Assembly (NCBI GenBank): GCA_002897675.1
Contig: BDSU01000045.1
Location: 87,282 to 151,281, forward strand
Source of the DNA: a bacterium BMS3Abin02
Lineage (GTDB): Bacteria > Actinomycetota > Acidimicrobiia > Spongiisociales > UBA4744
Direction: 5' to 3'
DNA length: 64,000 bases
Shown here: positions 9,173 to 15,973 of the stretch, one piece after another
Layout of the letters: each line of letters starts with the position of its first letter
Position numbering within the stretch: position 1 is the first letter of the stretch
The notes under the pieces: generated by a model
What the model was told of the DNA's origin: nothing
What the model saw: the letters and a program-made list of their open reading frames with translations, nothing else
Database searches by the model: none
Translations under genes and position numbers: made by a program

Positions 9173-9729
9173 CGGCCCACCCCTACTTCGAGTGGGGGCT
9201 CTTCAGAGCCCTGATCGGCGTCGCCGTACCGTCCGCGATAGGAAACGAGAGCGATCGCTCCGATCATGACGGCGAGGAGCGCCACGCCGGCAGATTCGAA
9301 CACCAACATCGATGGCCCGAGGAGTTCCTGGCCAAGGGGAACGATGGGCGGCCCGACGATATTTGCCGGGCGATCCGGGAAATTGGCGAAGAGGCCGACG
9401 GCGGCCAGCGCAAGGAACGAGCCCACGCCCGAGAGGATTGCCGTGCGGTGCTGGTGCACCATGAGCATCGGGTTCAGACCGGCCGGGTTCATCATGAACA
9501 TCACCATGAAGATGGCCATGATGGTCATCTCCCCGGCCATCATCAGGATGAGGATGAGGCCGAGGAATTGCGCATTGAGGGTGACGAGGATGGCTCCGAC
9601 GGCCACGAACGACGCCATCAACCAGTAGGCCGCCCGCACCATCGAGTCGGTGACGAACACGAGGATCGCCGTGATCACGGCCATCGCCGAGAACGCCCAA
9701 AAGAGCACGTCGAGCCATCCGATGCTCAC
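9169..9729 (-). CDS. nuoJ: Complex I-like subunit NuoJ
   Basis: 186 aa with five predicted membrane helices. GTG at 9729 is chosen because it overlaps the nuoH stop as GTGA and puts the first helix at the N-terminus; the longer frame is antisense to nothing useful and lies inside nuoH. The helix-3 region, usually with a conserved tyrosine and small residues, reads LILILMMAGEMTIMAIF here, so the usual tyrosine is replaced and a glutamate appears. This is the helix that flips during normal complex I turnover, so the change fits a non-standard machine. Confidence 0.88.
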   Translation of the reverse strand: MSIGWLDVLFWAFSAMAVITAILVFVTDSMVRAAYWLMASFVAVGAILVTLNAQFLGLILILMMAGEMTIMAIFMVMFMMNPAGLNPMLMVHQHRTAILSGVGSFLALAAVGLFANFPDRPANIVGPPIVPLGQELLGPSMLVFESAGVALLAVMIGAIALVSYRGRYGDADQGSEEPPLEVGVGR

Positions 9730-10646
9730 AGCGTCAACGCTCCTGACACGAAGACGTCCACGAGCGCCAGGGGCAGGAGTACCAGCCAGCCGAACTTCAC
9801 CACGTTCTCCATTCTCGGTCGAGCGGTCTGATGGCCGAACCAGATCATGACGGTCAGCAGGGCGACCGTCTTGAGAATCGACCATGCCCAGCCGGGGAGC
9901 CAAGGACCGAGGGGGCCACCCAGGAATGCGGCCGATCCCATGACGGCGGCCGACACGAGGAGTGCGGCTCTCGCCGTCCGCCACGCGAGCAGTGCCGTTC
10001 CCGACGTTTCCGCCTGTGAGCCACCTGCGAGGTCGACGGCGTCAGGATGGTGGAAGGGTCCCCAGAACGTGAATCCGAGTGCAGTGAGGAGGTAGATGGG
10101 AAGGCCGAGCGGCTGGCGGAGCACGTTCCAGAGCTCCGCCTGGGAGCCGATGATCACCCCAACGGAGAGGGATTCCGCGGGTATGGCCGTTGTAATGAGC
10201 ACGAGGGAGAAGGGGATTCCCATGGAGAGGGCCAATGCTGCAAACCGATAGCCGCCGATCACCGAAAAGATCGAGTTCGCCGACCATCCGTGCAGGAAGA
10301 CCGCCACCATCACCTGTACGAGGGCGGCACCGAAGAGGACGATGCCGACGGGCACGTCGGCGATGGCGAGCCCCGGGGTGAGGGGGATCGCGGTGAAGGC
10401 GACGGCGGCGAGACCGGCGAGCAAGGCCGGCGCCAGCGCCCAGGCCTCCCGGTCGGGCCGTTCGGTGACGGTCCTGCGTTGTGACATGAGGAGCGCAACG
10501 CTGCGGAAGGGGTCGAGGAGGAGGCGACCGACGCGCTCGGGGCTTCGGGCGGTGATGCCGGCAAAGAGACGATCGAGCACCGAGACGATGTACACGCCGC
10601 CGGTGAGGACTCCGCCCGTGAAGAGAATTGCAGCTCCCGGATTCAC
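9726..10646 (-). CDS. nuoH: Divergent complex I-like subunit NuoH
   Basis: 306 aa, about eight membrane helices. ERVGRLLLDPFRSVAL corresponds to the RVGPxGLLQPxADxxKL segment of NuoH, and VVKFGWLVLLPLALV to its last helix. Departures are marked: GGYRFAALALSMGIPFSL has Gly-Ile where typical NuoH has the functional Glu of (S/T)xE, and the acidic FDxxEAE loop reads HHPDAVDLAGGSQAE. GTG at 10646 overlaps the stop of the B/D fusion. In complex I this subunit lines the quinone tunnel; the losses match loss of quinone residues in the neighbouring fusion. Confidence 0.85.
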   Translation of the reverse strand: MNPGAAILFTGGVLTGGVYIVSVLDRLFAGITARSPERVGRLLLDPFRSVALLMSQRRTVTERPDREAWALAPALLAGLAAVAFTAIPLTPGLAIADVPVGIVLFGAALVQVMVAVFLHGWSANSIFSVIGGYRFAALALSMGIPFSLVLITTAIPAESLSVGVIIGSQAELWNVLRQPLGLPIYLLTALGFTFWGPFHHPDAVDLAGGSQAETSGTALLAWRTARAALLVSAAVMGSAAFLGGPLGPWLPGWAWSILKTVALLTVMIWFGHQTARPRMENVVKFGWLVLLPLALVDVFVSGALTL

Positions 10647-11935
10647 GCAGCGTCCTCTTCGTCGGTGTCTGGGGTGCCTGCGATCGCCTCGGCGGGGTCC
10701 ACATCGAGGCTCGCCAGACAGGTTACGGCGTCTCCCCACTCCAGACCGGTCAGGAGGGCGGGCAGGAGCTCGAGCATCCGGCTCGAGGGCGTTGGTGCTC
10801 CTTCTTCCAGCCGTCCGCGGGGTCCTTCGACGACGCCCTCGCCGAAGGCGCGTCGATCTCTGCCTTGCGTGACGAGCTCGAGAGATTGTGTGATCTCTGC
10901 GAGCCTCTGTCTCCAGCGAGAACGAGGATCGCCGCCGTCGAACGTGATGGGTGAGAAACCGAGGCTTCGGTAGGTGGGGTCCTCCAACCTGGCATCGTCG
11001 GGACGGCCGCCTGCTCTGGCGACGGGACCGAGGCCCCCCGTCAATGATGGATCGACGCGGCCTGCCGAACCGAGTCCCCAGGCGAAGGCACCGCTTCTTC
11101 GGACCGTGCGAGCCATCGCGTCGACGGCGTCACCGTCTTGTGGCGTCAGTCGTTCGGCGAGTCGTAGGGCCCGGAGTCCCGCGGCTCCGAGCCCCTGGAG
11201 ACGCAGCGCCTCGGCCAGCCATCTGAGATGGTGCCGGGCGCGGGCCAATTCGACGTCGGCGATGGGGACCGGGCGGTCCAGGGCTTCTCTGAACGGGGGG
11301 GCGATGGCGGCGGTCACCGTGGTCGGGCCTACAGAGGCCTCCTGGATGATGTCGCCTTGGAAGGTCACACGCAGCGTCAATCCTGCCGGGAACGCAGGAA
11401 GCCACGGTCCCAACGTCACCGGAAGGCGGTCGAGTTGGATGCCATCCCGGTCTGGCCCGCGTTCGGCCATCGGGCGCCCATAGGGGACACCTCCGGTCAT
11501 GCCCTTGCCGCCCTGACCGTACGGTCCGACGTTTCGCCACTCGGCCGGTTCGACGTCCGGTAGCAGTGGCTCTTCGGAGCGAAGCATGCCATGGAGGAGA
11601 GCGCCGTGGAGCTTCACGATGGTGTCGACGAGTTCATCGATGTCTCCGGAAACGACGTGTTCTCCGGGAAGACCTTCGCGTGTGGTCGCGCCCCACTGGA
11701 CGGTCAGGCGAGGGGGTGACATCTGGTCGTGGACGCGACGGAGGGCAGCCACACCCGCATCCGTGAACGTTCCTGCCACCAACAGGATGTTCGCGGGCCG
11801 GGGTGTGTCCAGCATGCTGATCTCGTTTCGCAGGCGTAGCTTCTGCACGTCGTCGCGTGCGCCGGTCCCTCCCACGGCGAATACGGGAACGCGAGCTCGG
11901 GCGGCGGCGCCGGTCAAGAGACCCCTCAGGCCCAT
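10643..11935 (-). CDS. NuoB-NuoD-like fusion lacking Fe-S and quinone-site residues
   Basis: 430-aa soluble protein in the place of NuoB, C, D and I. Residues about 15-125 follow NuoB: PANILLVAGTFTDAG, then RRVHDQMSPPRLTVQWG, then HGALLHGMLRS, where NuoB has its cluster-binding CC, C and PGCPP motifs. None of these cysteines is present; the only Cys is residue 406. Residues about 168-355 follow NuoD: LGPWLPAFPAGLTL sits where GPQHPSTHG normally is, and LTGGLGPVARAGGRPDD plus RWRQRLAEITQSLELV match NuoD's later motifs. So it lacks cluster N2 and the quinone His. The last 75 residues are an unrecognised acidic tail. Start ATG overlaps the nuoA end by 10 bp. Confidence 0.78.
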   Translation of the reverse strand: MGLRGLLTGAAARARVPVFAVGGTGARDDVQKLRLRNEISMLDTPRPANILLVAGTFTDAGVAALRRVHDQMSPPRLTVQWGATTREGLPGEHVVSGDIDELVDTIVKLHGALLHGMLRSEEPLLPDVEPAEWRNVGPYGQGGKGMTGGVPYGRPMAERGPDRDGIQLDRLPVTLGPWLPAFPAGLTLRVTFQGDIIQEASVGPTTVTAAIAPPFREALDRPVPIADVELARARHHLRWLAEALRLQGLGAAGLRALRLAERLTPQDGDAVDAMARTVRRSGAFAWGLGSAGRVDPSLTGGLGPVARAGGRPDDARLEDPTYRSLGFSPITFDGGDPRSRWRQRLAEITQSLELVTQGRDRRAFGEGVVEGPRGRLEEGAPTPSSRMLELLPALLTGLEWGDAVTCLASLDVDPAEAIAGTPDTDEEDAA

Positions 11936-12279
11936 TCGAACCCTCGTTCCCGCCAGGCGTACACGATCCCTACGACCAGGATCAGGATGAACATCAGCAT
12001 CTCGACCAGCGAGACGAGTCCCTCCTTTACGAACACGACTGCCCACGGGTACATGAAGACCATCTCCATGTCGAAAGCCAGGAACAGCAAGGCCATCGCG
12101 TAGTAGCGGATGTGGAACCGGTTCCACGCGTGGAAATCCGGTTCCACACCCCCGGCGGATGGAACGCGCTCGGGTGCGGTCGTCAGCACGGGGTTGAGCC
12201 GATCGCCCACCCATCGGGTGCTGACGACGGCAAGCCCGGCTGCCAGGAACACCACGAGCGCAGCTCCGAGAGACGCCAT
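11926..12279 (-). CDS. nuoA: Complex I-like subunit NuoA
   Basis: 117 aa, three membrane helices. WNRFHIRYYAMALLFLAFDM and EMVFMYPWAVVF are strongly conserved NuoA segments, with the Asp and Glu kept. The loop normally reading ECGxEP is SAGGVEP here, so the conserved loop cysteine is gone. Starts one base after the YHS gene stop and overlaps the B/D fusion, so it belongs to the same operon. Confidence 0.92.
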   Translation of the reverse strand: MASLGAALVVFLAAGLAVVSTRWVGDRLNPVLTTAPERVPSAGGVEPDFHAWNRFHIRYYAMALLFLAFDMEMVFMYPWAVVFVKEGLVSLVEMLMFILILVVGIVYAWRERGFEWA

Positions 12280-12280
12280 G

Positions 12281-12427
12281 TCAGGCTGTGTAGTCTTCGG
12301 GGTTCTCGTCGAACTCTTCTTTGCAGTCGTTCGAGCAGAAGTAGTAGGTCTTGTCGTCGTGTACGCTCGTACCGACGGCGTCGTCCATTTCGATGGTCAT
12401 CCCGCAGACCGGGTCTGTCGCTTTCAT
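12281..12427 (-). CDS. YHS-domain protein, 48 aa
   Basis: A complete 48-aa YHS domain. It opens with KATDPVCGMTIEM and continues TYYFCSNDCKEEFDENPEDY, the DPVCGM...YYFCSxxCxxxFxxxPxxY pattern. YHS domains occur in metal chaperones, P-type ATPases and metal sensor proteins; the Cys residues probably bind a metal such as copper. GGAGGAG precedes the ATG. It is the first gene of the complex I-like operon and ends one base before nuoA. A metal-delivery or metal-sensing role for the operon is inference. Confidence 0.85.
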   Translation of the reverse strand: MKATDPVCGMTIEMDDAVGTSVHDDKTYYFCSNDCKEEFDENPEDYTA

Positions 12428-12450
12428 CTCGTGCTCCTCCGCATTCCATG

Positions 12451-12470
12451 GCCGCCGACCCAGCGGCGGC
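12451..12470 (-). other. Leader hairpin before the YHS ribosome site
   Basis: GCCGCCG-ACCCAG-CGGCGGC is a perfect 7-bp stem with a 6-nt loop, about 24 nt before the YHS start in the leader from promoter B. There is no T-run, so it is not a standard terminator. It may affect translation. Confidence 0.4.
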
Positions 12471-12613
12471 CAACCATTCGTTTCACTCTATCCGGTAGTC
12501 GTGGGGTCTCGTAGCTCTCCTGAATCCTTTCTCGAACTCACCTCCTTGTGCGTGCCGACCCACCCATCTCCGGGTCGGAGCGGCCGTGTTGGGTCGGTGT
12601 TCAAGTCGGTGTC

Positions 12614-12645
12614 TTTCTACACCTTCCATCCGCCTGGAATGTCAA
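12614..12645 (-). promoter_or_regulatory. MerR-type promoter B (YHS and complex I-like operon)
   Basis: On the minus strand TTGACA (12645-12640), a 20-bp spacer with TTCC-N7-TGGAAG, then TAGAAA (12619-12614). Transcription would run left into the YHS gene through a leader of about 180 nt. Confidence 0.8.
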
Positions 12646-13003
12646 GCGGGCCGTTTGGAATCATGGTTCCTTTCTCGATCTGCATGGATGTGCAGGACGT
12701 ATCCGCTCCCTGCCGGTTCTGTCGGTTACGTGGCGCGTCGCCGGAATGCGCAGGCACCAGGGAGGTGGAAACCCGCACTTCGCATTTCAGGTGACTGGAT
12801 CGGATGGGTGCGGAGCATCGGGATGGAAGACCGAATGAGTGATGACCTGAACGCGCCGTTGATGACGTCCCGCGAGTGTATCGGTCGGCAGACCGGTGGC
12901 CCGCTTGGCTCGCGCCGCGCCGATGAAAAGCTACACGAGAGGTTGGTGCAGGAGGCCGCCGAAGGTCCTTGCCTTCGAGGCATGCCGGTGGGTCTCGGTG
13001 TCG
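12646..13003. other. Intergenic stretch, nothing recognised
   Basis: Between promoter B and the end of the DUF3105 gene. Open frames here lack ribosome sites and family motifs. I see no RNA gene or repeat. Confidence 0.5.
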
Positions 13004-13606
13004 TCAGGAGGCCTCGTCGACTTGGTTCGGGCATGGAACGCCGCGTTCGGGACCGTTTCCCGCGTACCGGTCATAAAAGGCTTTCAGAGCGGCGTGGTCT
13101 CCGGTTTGAAGACCGAGTCGCTTCGTCCAGGCGGTGAGCACGATCGGCTCGTCCATCCCTGAGCGAGGAGCAACGATGATGTGGCTCCCTTCATCGCGTC
13201 CGAACGTTTCGAGCGCGTCCCGCTCCGATGGGTCGATGTCGGGTGAGTACTGAAGCATGACGACACCGTGTTCCAGGTCATGTAGCTGCACGACCGTCGG
13301 GATCTCCTGGCGATAGATGCCGCAGGCTGCGGATTGGGCGCTGTGCGGGCCGCTGGTCGCCGGGTCGGAGTCGTAAGAGGGTGTGGGAGCGGCCGGGTCG
13401 ATATGTGAGCGACCTTGATCGGCGAATGACTGCACGCCGGATACTTCGGCGGGTCCGGGCCGGGTGACGGCAAAGGCGATAGCGCCGATGAGCAGGGCAC
13501 CGACGGCTGCGGAAACGAGTATGCGACGGTTCCTCTGTCTCTTCCGGGCGGCAAGGCGGCGGGCAAGTGCTTCAGCCTGTTTCTTGGATTGGTTGCGCCT
13601 GACCAT
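13004..13606 (-). CDS. DUF3105 membrane-anchored protein
   Basis: 200 aa. A basic N-terminus (residues 1-27) precedes one membrane helix at about 28-48, then an extracytoplasmic DUF3105 domain. The family pattern is visible as DPATSGPHSAQSAACGIYR, VQLHDLEHGVVMLQYSPD and VPCPNQ. DUF3105 is common in actinobacteria and its biochemical role is not known to me; the conserved His and Cys residues could bind metal. It lies 119 bp downstream of the Rieske gene in the same direction and may be read from promoter D. Confidence 0.8.
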   Translation of the reverse strand: MVRRNQSKKQAEALARRLAARKRQRNRRILVSAAVGALLIGAIAFAVTRPGPAEVSGVQSFADQGRSHIDPAAPTPSYDSDPATSGPHSAQSAACGIYRQEIPTVVQLHDLEHGVVMLQYSPDIDPSERDALETFGRDEGSHIIVAPRSGMDEPIVLTAWTKRLGLQTGDHAALKAFYDRYAGNGPERGVPCPNQVDEAS

Positions 13607-13725
13607 CGCTGCTCCTGTTGGTGGTCGTGTGCCACGGCCGCAACATAGCCGACGACGGAATCTACAAGGGCAGGATCAATCGATCTTGGCGACTCCTCGA
13701 GGCGGGTTTCGGACTCCGCGATTCC

Positions 13726-14229
13726 TCAAGCGTCCTCCGTGCCCTCGCATTTCGGGCCTCGCACGGGTTCATCGATCGTCTCTGGGCCATGAGGAGGCCC
13801 TGTGATCACGGAACCGGTGTCCACTTCGACGACGCCGTCGACGATCTGCATCGAGAAGCGATCCAAACCACGTGGGGCCGGGCCCTCTCGCCACTCTCCC
13901 ACGCGGTTGAATACCGAGCCGTGACACGGGCATTCGAACTCACCGGAAGAATCGCACCACGGCACTCTGCATCCGAGATGTGGGCATTTCCACCAGAGTG
14001 CCACTGCCTCACCTTTGTCGGTCGTGAGGTACCCGCGCATCGCAGGCACTTCGGTGACGTTGTCTATCGGCACGCTGTCTGCAGGCCCCGCACTCACTTT
14101 CGTTCCGAACCCACTGGCGTTCGACGGCTTGAACATGTCCCAAGTCGTCCAGGCGGCGGCGACACTTACCAGTCCGAATCCCCACTTCCAGGCTCTCACC
14201 AGGAGGTCTCTGCGGTTGATCTTGCTCAT
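13726..14229 (-). CDS. Rieske [2Fe-2S] protein under MerR-type promoter D
   Basis: 167 aa. CPHLGC and CPCHGSVF supply the two Cys and two His ligands of a high-potential Rieske cluster, and the Cys of each box that forms the disulfide is present. An N-terminal helix (about residues 10-30, after NRRDLLVRAWKW) anchors it in the membrane. ATG at 14229 is chosen because ACAGGAGGAACAAC precedes it. It would be the electron acceptor from the cytochrome b at 1618, and both genes have the same unusual promoter. Its leader is about 255 nt and carries a hairpin and a possible short ORF. Confidence 0.9.
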   Translation of the reverse strand: MSKINRRDLLVRAWKWGFGLVSVAAAWTTWDMFKPSNASGFGTKVSAGPADSVPIDNVTEVPAMRGYLTTDKGEAVALWWKCPHLGCRVPWCDSSGEFECPCHGSVFNRVGEWREGPAPRGLDRFSMQIVDGVVEVDTGSVITGPPHGPETIDEPVRGPKCEGTEDA

Positions 14230-14312
14230 TGTTGTTCCTCCTGTTCCTTCCGGTGAGGAGGCCGGCGGTCCTGGGTCGGCAGTCGATGAAAGGCAGTGGC
14301 GTTCTCTTGCTT

Positions 14313-14420
14313 TCACGTCTTGCTGCGGTACATGCCATGACTGGCGACCGTGCGGTTGTCGACTGGTCGTTCACTCCGTCCTGGCGGGGAGGCAGCCTCG
14401 GTGGCCGGCTTGGGCACCAT
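14313..14420 (-). CDS. Possible 35-aa leader ORF upstream of the Rieske gene
   Basis: Starts MVPKPATEAASPPGRSERPV and ends before the Rieske ribosome site. GGCGAGGGAA precedes its ATG. It lies wholly in the leader from promoter D. No family resemblance and no conservation data, so it may not be translated. Confidence 0.25.
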   Translation of the reverse strand: MVPKPATEAASPPGRSERPVDNRTVASHGMYRSKT

Positions 14421-14458
14421 TTCCCTCGCCTGTTCCTCCAGTCTGTAGCGCGCCGAGT

Positions 14459-14480
14459 CCGTTCAAATCCGTATGAACGG
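14459..14480 (-). other. Inverted repeat at the 5' end of the Rieske leader
   Basis: CCGTTCA-N8-TGAACGG, a perfect 7-bp stem about 12 nt after the promoter D -10 box. It would fold at the very start of the transcript or serve as a protein site. Confidence 0.4.
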
Positions 14481-14491
14481 TTCTCCTATCC

Positions 14492-14523
14492 CTTATACAC
14501 CCTCTACCCGAGGGGAATGTCAA
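14492..14523 (-). promoter_or_regulatory. MerR-type promoter D (Rieske)
   Basis: Minus strand TTGACA (14523-14518), 20-bp spacer, TATAAG (14497-14492). The right half of the dyad is weaker (TAGAGG in place of TGGAAG) and the -10 is better than in the other three. Confidence 0.78.
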
Positions 14524-14692
14524 GCGGTGGATCGTCATGATCGGGCGCCGCGCGTCGAGGCGGCGCGAGTGAGGACGCCGATTCCCTGCGCCCTCATGGC
14601 TTGGTTCGAAGGCATCTCCGATGCCGTCGACAGGCTCCGCTCCAGCCCGGCAGCACGGGTATGCGGTTGTGCGGGACGACCTTCGGTGTGAG

Positions 14693-15160
14693 TCACGCTC
14701 CATGGGTGTGGCGTGCCGGCCGCTTGTGGACGTGCCGGGAGGCCGTGGCCCCTTTGACCGACTCGTGATGAATGATGGTCTGACAACGGTTGGGGTCCGT
14801 GCACTTGGACGGGTCGAGGTTCCGAGCATGCTCGGCCAATTCGGCGAGTTGTCGTCGGGTTTTCTTCAGAGCCTTGATGTGAGCGTCCAAGTCGTGCATG
14901 TGGCGCTCGAGTAGATCGAGCACGTGGTGGCAGGTTGTTTCGCCTTTGTCGCGGAGATCGAGGATCGAGGCGATCTCCGCGAGTGTCAGACCGGTGGCCT
15001 GGGCATCTCTGATGAACAGCAGTCGATCGACGGATCCTTTCTCATAGACACGGTATCCGTTGGGAGCCCGGCGAGGAGCCGGGAGGAGGCCTATGTCCTC
15101 GTAGTACCGGATTGCCTTGGTCGAGACCCTGGCATGCTGGGCGAGTTCTCCGATCTTCAT
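14693..15160 (-). CDS. MerR-family metal-responsive regulator
   Basis: 155 aa. The N-terminal winged helix starts MKIGELAQHARVSTKAIRYY and continues EDIGLLPAPRRAPNGYRVYE, typical MerR. A long dimerisation helix follows. Cys77, Cys120 and Cys126 sit in TTCHHV and DPSKCTDPNRC; a Cys at the position-77 equivalent is typical of sensors of divalent ions (ZntR, CadR, PbrR), while CueR-type sensors have Ser. The His-rich tail HVHKRPARHTHGA may add binding. ATG at 15160 is preferred since MKIGEL is the family start and a TATGAT box lies 12 nt upstream, so the mRNA is probably leaderless. It is the likely activator of promoters A-D. Confidence 0.9.
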   Translation of the reverse strand: MKIGELAQHARVSTKAIRYYEDIGLLPAPRRAPNGYRVYEKGSVDRLLFIRDAQATGLTLAEIASILDLRDKGETTCHHVLDLLERHMHDLDAHIKALKKTRRQLAELAEHARNLDPSKCTDPNRCQTIIHHESVKGATASRHVHKRPARHTHGA

Positions 15161-15200
15161 GTCACCATCATATCGTCCCGACCCTCCAGTGGGATGGAAG
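15160..15200 (-). promoter_or_regulatory. merR promoter with a matching dyad
   Basis: TATGAT (15172-15167) lies 12 nt before the merR ATG. At 15200-15183 the minus strand reads CTTCC-ATCCCAC-TGGAGG, close to the TTCC-N7-TGGAAG dyad of promoters A-D but further upstream relative to the -10. This fits autoregulation. Confidence 0.5.
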
Positions 15201-15241
15201 TAGCGGTTTGGGAGGCGGCCAGGAGTTCGTCGGCCTCGCTC

Positions 15242-15273
15242 TTGACATTCCAGCCACCTGGAAGGTGTACGTT
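15242..15273 (+). promoter_or_regulatory. MerR-type promoter C (20-aa Cys peptide)
   Basis: TTGACA (15242-15247), 20-bp spacer TTCC-N7-TGGAAG plus GTG, TACGTT (15268-15273). It reads away from merR. Its dyad is the most symmetric of the four. Confidence 0.8.
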
Positions 15274-15302
15274 GGCGTGAATTGAATGAAGGAGGTGAGT
15301 GG

Positions 15303-15365
15303 ATGAAGCGCTTCACAGTTCCGCGTGTCGCTCATTGTTCCGACGGCTGCACCGTCGAGTCCTGA
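15303..15365 (+). CDS. 20-aa peptide with two cysteines
   Basis: MKRFTVPRVAHCSDGCTVES, preceded by AAGGAGGTGAGTGG, an ideal ribosome site 7 nt from the ATG. It begins about 23 nt after the expected start of transcription from promoter C. HC-x3-C could bind a metal ion. A strong hairpin at 15385-15420 follows the stop, which suggests a short monocistronic mRNA. Function unknown; it could be a metal-binding peptide, a toxin or a leader. Too short for normal gene finding. Confidence 0.55.
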   Translation: MKRFTVPRVAHCSDGCTVES

Positions 15366-15384
15366 GCACGACTCGAAACTGCTT

Positions 15385-15420
15385 GGCGTGGCCGGGATCC
15401 TGCGAATCCCGGGCCACGCC
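15385..15420 (+). terminator. Strong stem-loop after the 20-aa peptide
   Basis: GGCGTGGCC-GGGAT, loop CCTGCGA, ATCCC-GGGCCACGCC: about 14 pairs with one bulge. No T-run follows, as is common for high-GC actinobacterial terminators. It could also attenuate reading into blaI. Confidence 0.5.
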
Positions 15421-15619
15421 GCCACCGAGCCATCCACCTGGGGCAACTCGGGGGAGTTCGTCAATGTGGCTGCCGGCAAGACCGGCCGAACGGAGTGGGC
15501 CGAGAGGGCCTGTCGAGGTACGCTGTTCGGCGTAGCAGCAAGGTGTCGGTGATCCTGTGTCGCCTCGGGTCGTCGCGAGGGGCGGGCCGGCACATCGGCA
15601 AGAGGGAAGGACGGACGGG

Positions 15620-15973
15620 GTGGCCAGAGAACCCATTCTCGAGAATGCTGTCATGCTGATGCTTTGGCAGGAGGAAGGTCCTCTGACACCGCGTCAGGTG
15701 AAGTCTCGGTTGGACGAGACCCATCCAGTGGCATACACGACGGCGATGACTGTCCTGATGCGATTGTGGAAGAAGGGTCTCCTCCGCCGCTATCGGGTGG
15801 GACGAGCATACGCGTACGCCCCGACCGTGGGTCAGGCCCAGCATGCCGCTCAACGCATGGAAGGGATCCTCAGGGAAGTGAACGAACGGGCAGTCGCGTT
15901 GGGTCGGTTTGTGGAGCGACTTTCGTCGTCGGACCGGGAGGAGCTGATGCGGATTCTGAGTGCCGGTGACTGA
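15620..15973 (+). CDS. blaI: BlaI/MecI/CopY-family transcriptional repressor
   Basis: 117 aa. The winged helix is seen in ILENAVMLMLWQEEGPLTPR, then VAYTTAMTVLMRLWKKGLLRR, the BlaI pattern of YTTVxTxLxRLxxKGLxxR, followed by the C-terminal dimerisation and cleavage helix. GTG at 15620 gives the usual length; the frame upstream has no family match. Its end overlaps the M56 protease gene by 14 bp, the classic blaI-blaR pairing. Probable operators lie on four nearby promoters, so its targets here look like Rieske and cytochrome c maturation genes rather than a beta-lactamase; none is seen in the window. Confidence 0.88.
   Translation: MAREPILENAVMLMLWQEEGPLTPRQVKSRLDETHPVAYTTAMTVLMRLWKKGLLRRYRVGRAYAYAPTVGQAQHAAQRMEGILREVNERAVALGRFVERLSSSDREELMRILSAGD

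Noticed and set aside
15385-15420. Hairpin as a riboswitch for blaI
   Set aside because: A single GC stem-loop without a conserved junction; a terminator is simpler.
15510-15530. TACGCTGTTCGGCGTA as a BlaI operator upstream of blaI
   Set aside because: The half-site spacing is one base off the four other sites and the half-sites match poorly; kept only as a possibility.
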